Source of the DNA: Actinoplanes sp. TFC3
GTDB lineage: Bacteria > Actinomycetota > Actinomycetes > Mycobacteriales > Micromonosporaceae
Reading direction: 5' to 3'
DNA: 64,000 nt
Assembly: GCF_001553785.1 (NCBI RefSeq)
Contig: NZ_LOJP01000011.1
Location: 1-64,000, forward strand
The translations under genes were made by a program, and so were the position numbers. The notes beneath the pieces were generated by a model that was not told the DNA's origin, ran no database searches, and saw only the letters and a list, made by a program, of their open reading frames with translations. Of this stretch, positions 59,555 through 64,000 are shown one piece after another (the first letter of the stretch is position 1; every line of letters starts with the position of its first letter).

Positions 59555-60790
59555 TCAGTTGACACGGTCCAGCTCCGCTCGGATGTCCTGGAACGCCGTG
59601 TAGTTGGCAATCACTTCGAGGCGGCCCGGCGGGGTGAGCTGGACGGCCTCGTCGAAGGTAAGCACGTGCCGGAACGCCACATCGTTCACTTCGAGGCGTA
59701 CGGCGAGGTCGTACGCGCGGTCGCCAGTGATGAGCACCGGCCGGCCGCGCAGCGGGGCGAAGTCGACGTCGTAGAGCCAGGAGGTGTCGAAGCCGTCGGG
59801 GTCGCGGGCGTTGATGGACAGCAGCGTCGGCGCCTGCTCGGCCATGTCGAAGGCCTCGAGCCAGCTGGCCGGGTTCTTGGCCAGCAGCAGCCGGATGTTG
59901 CGCCCGTCGCGGTCGACCTGGGCGTAGCGGCCGGCCACCGAGGCGACCCCGGCCAGGCGGGACACCGCTTCGATGGGGCGTACGCCGAATTCCGCGGCCA
60001 CGGCCAGGGCGGTCGCCGCGTTGCCGAGGTTGACCTGACCGGGTAGCTGCAGCTTGACCAGGTGCCAGTCGCCCTTGGGGTCGAGCACGCCTTCTTCCTC
60101 GACGGTCCACTGGGCCTGCGGGCGGCGCAGCGTGCAGCCGGTGCACCACCAGTCGCCCTGGGCCCGGTTGATCGGGGAGCCGCACTCCGGGCAGACCCAG
60201 GAGTCGTCGGTCCAGCGCTGCCCGGCGCTGAACCAGCTGACCTGGGCGGAGCCGGTCGCGGCCCAGACCACCATCGGGTCGTCGGCGTTGGCCACGACGT
60301 GCACGTCGGGGTGCCCGGCGAGGGCAGTGCGCCACATCTGGGCCATCATCGACACCTCCTTCGCCCGGTCGAGTTGGTCGCGGGAGAGGTTGAGCAGTGC
60401 GACCACCCGCGGCGTCGTCTCGTCGATGACTCGGGGCAGGTAGTGCTCGTCCACCTCCAGCACGGCGAACGGGGTGGTGCCCGCCTTGGCCAGCGCCGAG
60501 GTGTGCCCCGTGGGCATGTTGGCGCCGAAGGAGTTGGTGGCGACCGGCCCCAGCACGCCGAGGGCGGCGGCGGTGAAGCGCGTGGTGGTTGTCTTGCCGT
60601 TGGTGCCCGACACCAGCGCGATGGCCCGCCCGGAGGCCAGGTTGCGCAGCAGGTCAGGGTCGATCTTCAGGCCGATCCAGCCGCCGATCACCGAGCCGTC
60701 GCCGCGCCCCGCCGCGCGGGAGATCGCGGCTGCCGTGCGCGAGACGGAGCTCGCGACCTTGGCCCGCAGGGGCATTTTCCCGTCCGTCAC
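59555..60790 (-). CDS. murT: MurT, right copy
   Basis: 411 residues, identical to the left copy. Its candidate promoter mirrors to 60798-60825. Confidence 0.95.
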   Translation of the reverse strand: MTDGKMPLRAKVASSVSRTAAAISRAAGRGDGSVIGGWIGLKIDPDLLRNLASGRAIALVSGTNGKTTTTRFTAAALGVLGPVATNSFGANMPTGHTSALAKAGTTPFAVLEVDEHYLPRVIDETTPRVVALLNLSRDQLDRAKEVSMMAQMWRTALAGHPDVHVVANADDPMVVWAATGSAQVSWFSAGQRWTDDSWVCPECGSPINRAQGDWWCTGCTLRRPQAQWTVEEEGVLDPKGDWHLVKLQLPGQVNLGNAATALAVAAEFGVRPIEAVSRLAGVASVAGRYAQVDRDGRNIRLLLAKNPASWLEAFDMAEQAPTLLSINARDPDGFDTSWLYDVDFAPLRGRPVLITGDRAYDLAVRLEVNDVAFRHVLTFDEAVQLTPPGRLEVIANYTAFQDIRAELDRVN

Positions 60791-61220
60791 GGCGACGAGG
60801 GTACCGGAAACGGACACTACGTCGAGTGGCGCCGGGGGGCGCTGTGAATAACGGCGAGACGGTTGTCGATGGTCGGCCGAAAGGTTGACGAACATCAGCC
60901 TGTTGGGGCGTTTGAAATGGCAATGCAGCGATCCGAGGTGGTACGGGAACGGCTCGACGCCGGCTTTTTATGTGTTCTGATTCACCCGTAACCTTAGACG
61001 CTTTGTAGCCGCACAATTGCAATGAGTGGCGGCAAATGTCACCGGTCAATAACAAACCGGACACTGGTTTTTGTGCCAAATACGCAGAGTCACGAAGAGC
61101 GGTGCTGCGCTCGGACGAAATTTCAGGTAGCAAGGTCTGGCCGGTGAGCGTCCGCCCACCGCTCGTACCGAACGGATCACGCCGAGCCCTGCCCCGCTCC
61201 GTTCGAGACGACCACCAGGA

Positions 61221-61371
61221 ACGCGAACGACCATAAAGGCATACGGGGGCAGGGACGGGGGACCCATTTCTGGTCCCGCGGGTCGCAAGATCCGTGGACC
61301 TCGGGGTGAAGTCGTTGTTTGACGACCGGGCAACCTTCCCGCCCGAACCCGACAGCTAACCTCGCAGGCGT
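61221..61371 (+). ncRNA. c-di-AMP riboswitch (ydaO/yuaA class), right copy
   Basis: Mirror of 13020-13170, here in sense orientation: CGGGGGACCCA at about 61256, CGGGGTGAA at about 61302, and the CCGACAGCTAACC block at about 61349. The upstream stretch 60826-61220 holds no gene. Confidence 0.92.
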
Positions 61372-61391
61372 GCCGGAGGGATATCTCTACC

Positions 61392-62213
61392 GTGCACGAA
61401 CGCAGTTCGAGCCGGGGCCGCCGCATGTCCGTCGGTACCGGATCAGTCGCACTGTCCTTGGGTCTCTGCCTCTGCGCCGGTCAGCTGATCGCGACGCCGG
61501 CAGCCTCCGCATCCACCGTTCCGGTGGTCAAGGCGGCGGCAGTGGCAAAGGTCACGCCCAAGATCACCAACTCGGCCACCCGCACCATCACCAAGGGCAA
61601 GTCGGTGAAGGTGACGGCGAAGGTTATCAACCCCAGGACCGGTAAGGTCGTCACCAAGGGGTCCGTCCGCCTCCAGGCCCTGCGCAACGGCAAGTGGACC
61701 ACCTGGACGGCCAAGTCCGTGACCGCCAACGGCACGGTGGCGCTCACCGCCAAGCCGGGCATCACCACCTGGTTCCGCACGCAGTACACGGGCTGGGGCA
61801 CATTCGGCTACGGCACGAGCGCGGGCATCAAGATCACGGTCAACAAGCCGAAGGTCGCGGCCGGGGCGAAGATCCTGAACGAGGCCGTGAAGCACAAGGG
61901 CGCGCTGTACAAGTACGGCGCCTCGGGTCCCTCGCGCTTCGACTGCTCGGGCTTCACCAAGTACGTCTACAAGAAGGCGGTCGGCAAGAGCCTGCCGCAC
62001 AAGGCGAACTCGCAGCAGAAGTACGGCAAGTCGGTCAGCAAGAGCAACAAGAAGGTCGGCGACCTGATCGTCTTCCGATCGGGCTCGTACGGCTACCACG
62101 CCGGCATCTACGCCGGTGGCGGCTACATCTACGACTCGCCCCACTCGGGTGCCCGGGTCGGCAAGCACAAGATCTGGAGCAACAACTACGTCGTACGGCG
62201 CCTCGCCGCCTGA
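61392..62213 (+). CDS. Secreted NlpC/P60 hydrolase, right copy
   Basis: 273 residues, identical to the copy at 12178-12999. Confidence 0.93.
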   Translation: MHERSSSRGRRMSVGTGSVALSLGLCLCAGQLIATPAASASTVPVVKAAAVAKVTPKITNSATRTITKGKSVKVTAKVINPRTGKVVTKGSVRLQALRNGKWTTWTAKSVTANGTVALTAKPGITTWFRTQYTGWGTFGYGTSAGIKITVNKPKVAAGAKILNEAVKHKGALYKYGASGPSRFDCSGFTKYVYKKAVGKSLPHKANSQQKYGKSVSKSNKKVGDLIVFRSGSYGYHAGIYAGGGYIYDSPHSGARVGKHKIWSNNYVVRRLAA

Positions 62214-62233
62214 CGGTAACTCCAGCGACAGTT

Positions 62234-62270
62234 CAGTGGGGCGCGACCCGGCACGGGTCGTGCCCCGCTG
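62234..62270 (+). terminator. Strong hairpin after NlpC/P60, right copy
   Basis: Mirror of 12121-12157. Confidence 0.55.
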
Positions 62271-62361
62271 TCGTATCCAGCAAGACCGGCCGTGAAGCCG
62301 CCCAGCCGGCAAAAGGGCGGGGCGGAAATCCCTCCACCAATCCCTCCACTTCCCTCCCCGA

Positions 62362-62392
62362 GGCGTTACCCAGTGCGGGTAACGCCCTTTTT
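62362..62392 (+). terminator. Rho-independent terminator upstream of mraZ, right copy
   Basis: Ten-base stem plus T5; mirror of 11999-12029. Confidence 0.88.
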
Positions 62393-62536
62393 GCGCGGAG
62401 TTTCGTGCCCGCTTGGGCGCCTTGTCGGAAAGTGGACCATGGTCGGAGCGGTAAACCCCTCCACTTCCACCCCACCCCGTTTGACGTGCGCATTCGTCTC
62501 CGAAGGAAGTTCGCGGACGGCCCGATTCCGGTTGCG

Positions 62537-62576
62537 AGTGGAGTGAAGTGGAGTAAGGTGGAGGACAGTGGCAGGC
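62537..62576 (+). promoter_or_regulatory. MraZ operator, right copy
   Basis: Four 10-bp repeats starting at 62537, 62547, 62557 and 62567, with -10 TAAGGT at 62554-62559. Confidence 0.8.
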
Positions 62577-62646
62577 CGGGACGGACCTGCTGGCCCGAGC
62601 GAACGAGGCGGACCGCGAACCGCCGATGGGCAGGGGGGTTGGGCCG

Positions 62647-63078
62647 ATGTTCCTCGGCACTCACACCCCGCGCCTGGACGACAAGGGCCGGTTGATCCTT
62701 CCGGCGAAGTTCCGGGACGAGCTGGCGGGAGGTGTCGTGATCACCAAGGGGCAGGAACGGTGCCTGTACGTGTTTCCGATGCCGGAGTTCCAGCGCATCG
62801 CCGGGCAGCTTCGCGATACGCCGGTCACGAACAAGGCGGCCCGCGCCTACAGCCGGGTGTTCTTCGCCAGTGCGCACGACGAGATCCCGGACAAGCAGGG
62901 CCGGGTCACGATCCCGGGTCACCTGCGCGAGTATGCGGCTCTCGACCGCGAACTCGTGGTGATCGGGGCGAGCACGCGGGTGGAGATCTGGGACAAGCAG
63001 TCCTGGGAGCAATACCTCTCGGCGAGCGAGGACGACTTCGCCGACATCGAGGAGGGGGTGCTGCCCGGCGGTCTGTAG
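62647..63078 (+). CDS. mraZ: MraZ, right copy
   Basis: 143 residues, identical to the copy at 11313-11744. Confidence 0.96.
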   Translation: MFLGTHTPRLDDKGRLILPAKFRDELAGGVVITKGQERCLYVFPMPEFQRIAGQLRDTPVTNKAARAYSRVFFASAHDEIPDKQGRVTIPGHLREYAALDRELVVIGASTRVEIWDKQSWEQYLSASEDDFADIEEGVLPGGL

Positions 63079-63090
63079 GCGTGGCATCCG

Positions 63091-63110
63091 CCGGCCGTGG
63101 AACCGGCCGG
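63091..63110 (+). other. Hairpin between mraZ and rsmH, right copy
   Basis: Mirror of 11281-11300. Confidence 0.45.
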
Positions 63111-63311
63111 GCGTCGCCGCCGCCGTAACGCGAGATCTCCACCCGCTCCCGCTCCTGGCGCCTCTTCCCCGGTGCCAGGCGTGTGTCCTCTGCCGAGGGC
63201 AAGCCCGAACGGCAACGGGCATGAGCGGATGGGGATCTGGCGGTACGGATGACGATCGGACGACAACCGGGCATGGCTGCCGGGTGGTGCACGCAAGGAG
63301 AAGCTGGGGCG

Positions 63312-64000
63312 ATGGGGGTCGACATGGGGGAGCTGCGCGGCACACACGTGCCAGTGCTGCTCGAGCGCTGTCTCGAGCTGCTCACTCCCGCCCTTGACCG
63401 GCCCGGCGCGGTGCACGTCGACTTCACGCTCGGCCTGGGTGGTCACGCCGAGGCGGTGCTGGAGCGCAACCCCGGCATCACGCTGGTGGGCCTTGATCGT
63501 GACCCGGAAGCGCTGGCGCACGCCCGGCACCGGCTGCAGCGGTTCGAGGGGCGCATGCACCTGGTGCACGCGGTCTTCGACGAGCTGCCGGAGGTGCTTG
63601 CCGAGCTCGGGCTGGCGCAGTTCCACGGTGGACTGATGGACCTGGGTGTGTCCTCGTTGCAGCTCGACGAGGCGGACCGCGGCTTCGCGTATTCCAAGGA
63701 CGCCCCGCTCGACATGCGGATGAACCAGTCCGCCGGGGTGACCGCCGAGGACGTGGTGAACGGCTACGAACCGGGCGAGCTGGTCCGGATCCTGCGGGTG
63801 TACGGCGAGGAGAAGTTCGCCACCCGGGTCGTTTCGGCGATCGTGCGGGAGCGGGCGAAGGCGCGGATCGTCTCGTCGGCGAAGCTGGCGGACCTGGTGC
63901 GGGACGCTATTCCGGCCGCCGCGCGCCGAACGGGTGGAAATCCCGCCAAAAGAACGTTTCAAGCGCTACGTATTGAGGTAAATGCGGAACTCGCCGCACT
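63312..64000 (+). CDS. rsmH: RsmH, right copy, truncated by the window end
   Basis: The first ~229 codons of the left copy's mirror. The frame is open at the last base, so the palindrome probably continues outside the window. Confidence 0.93.
   Translation, partial: MGVDMGELRGTHVPVLLERCLELLTPALDRPGAVHVDFTLGLGGHAEAVLERNPGITLVGLDRDPEALAHARHRLQRFEGRMHLVHAVFDELPEVLAELGLAQFHGGLMDLGVSSLQLDEADRGFAYSKDAPLDMRMNQSAGVTAEDVVNGYEPGELVRILRVYGEEKFATRVVSAIVRERAKARIVSSAKLADLVRDAIPAAARRTGGNPAKRTFQALRIEVNAELAA

Larger units (their letters stand above)
37196..64000. repeat. Right arm of giant palindrome
   Basis: Reverse complement of 10391-37195, running to the end of the window with no boundary seen. It differs at 37406 (G where T is expected), 44581 (G for T) and 45937 (T for C). 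Confidence 0.97.

Noticed and set aside
10391..64000. Composite transposon or terminal inverted repeats
   Set aside because: No transposase, no target-site duplication and no spacer between the arms; arm length and content do not fit any mobile element.

Overview
The window reads as chromosomal DNA of a high-GC actinobacterium, most likely Micromonosporaceae (Actinoplanes-like). That placement is inference from the GC-rich codon use, frequent GTG starts, a meso-DAP-type MurE, MurT/GatD, a DUF3040 protein, a c-di-AMP (ydaO-type) riboswitch on an NlpC/P60 gene and an ImuB/DnaE2 mutasome. No phage, IS element, CRISPR array, tRNA or rRNA was seen.

The dominant fact is architectural. Bases 10391-37195 and 37196-64000 are reverse complements of each other (x maps to 74391-x), meeting with no spacer at 37195/37196. 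Only three differences between arms were found, through comparison of encoded proteins. Bases 1-10390 have no partner inside the window, but their mirror would lie just past base 64000. The first ~90 bases are a GC-only low-complexity run that breaks murC in its glycine-rich loop, as expected of a contig end. An assembly or amplification fold-back is the most economical explanation because the arms duplicate single-copy essential genes (leuS, mraZ, rsmH, murT/gatD). A real inverted duplication is not excluded by sequence alone.

Layout, left arm outward to centre: (i) 90-11744, minus strand, the division and cell-wall (dcw) operon mraZ-rsmH-ftsL-ftsI-murE-murF-mraY-ftsW-murG-murC(partial), mostly with 1-4 bp overlaps. 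There is no murD between mraY and ftsW, and four MraZ boxes precede mraZ. (ii) 12178-16371, a secreted NlpC/P60 hydrolase under a c-di-AMP riboswitch, divergent from murT-gatD (lipid II amidation) and a TVP38/DedA-like membrane protein. (iii) 16538-19473, leuS with a short leader peptide (MVCVLLLS) and an intrinsic terminator, an apparent attenuator. (iv) 19736-24558, the moxR-DUF58-transglutaminase triad, then a second mraY at 24689. (v) 26074-29951, DUF3040, DNA polymerase IV, a phosphodiesterase-like protein and a methyltransferase. (vi) 30041-37195, a secreted subtilase, dnaE2 and the last ~97 codons of imuB, which is cut by the palindrome centre. The right arm repeats (vi) to (ii) and the first two dcw genes in reverse order.

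Functionally the left arm is a cell-envelope neighbourhood: precursor synthesis (murE/F/C, mraY twice, murG), septal polymerase and transpeptidase (ftsW/ftsI), lipid II amidation (murT/gatD) and a c-di-AMP-controlled wall hydrolase. Next to it is a translesion-polymerase group (dinB, dnaE2, imuB).
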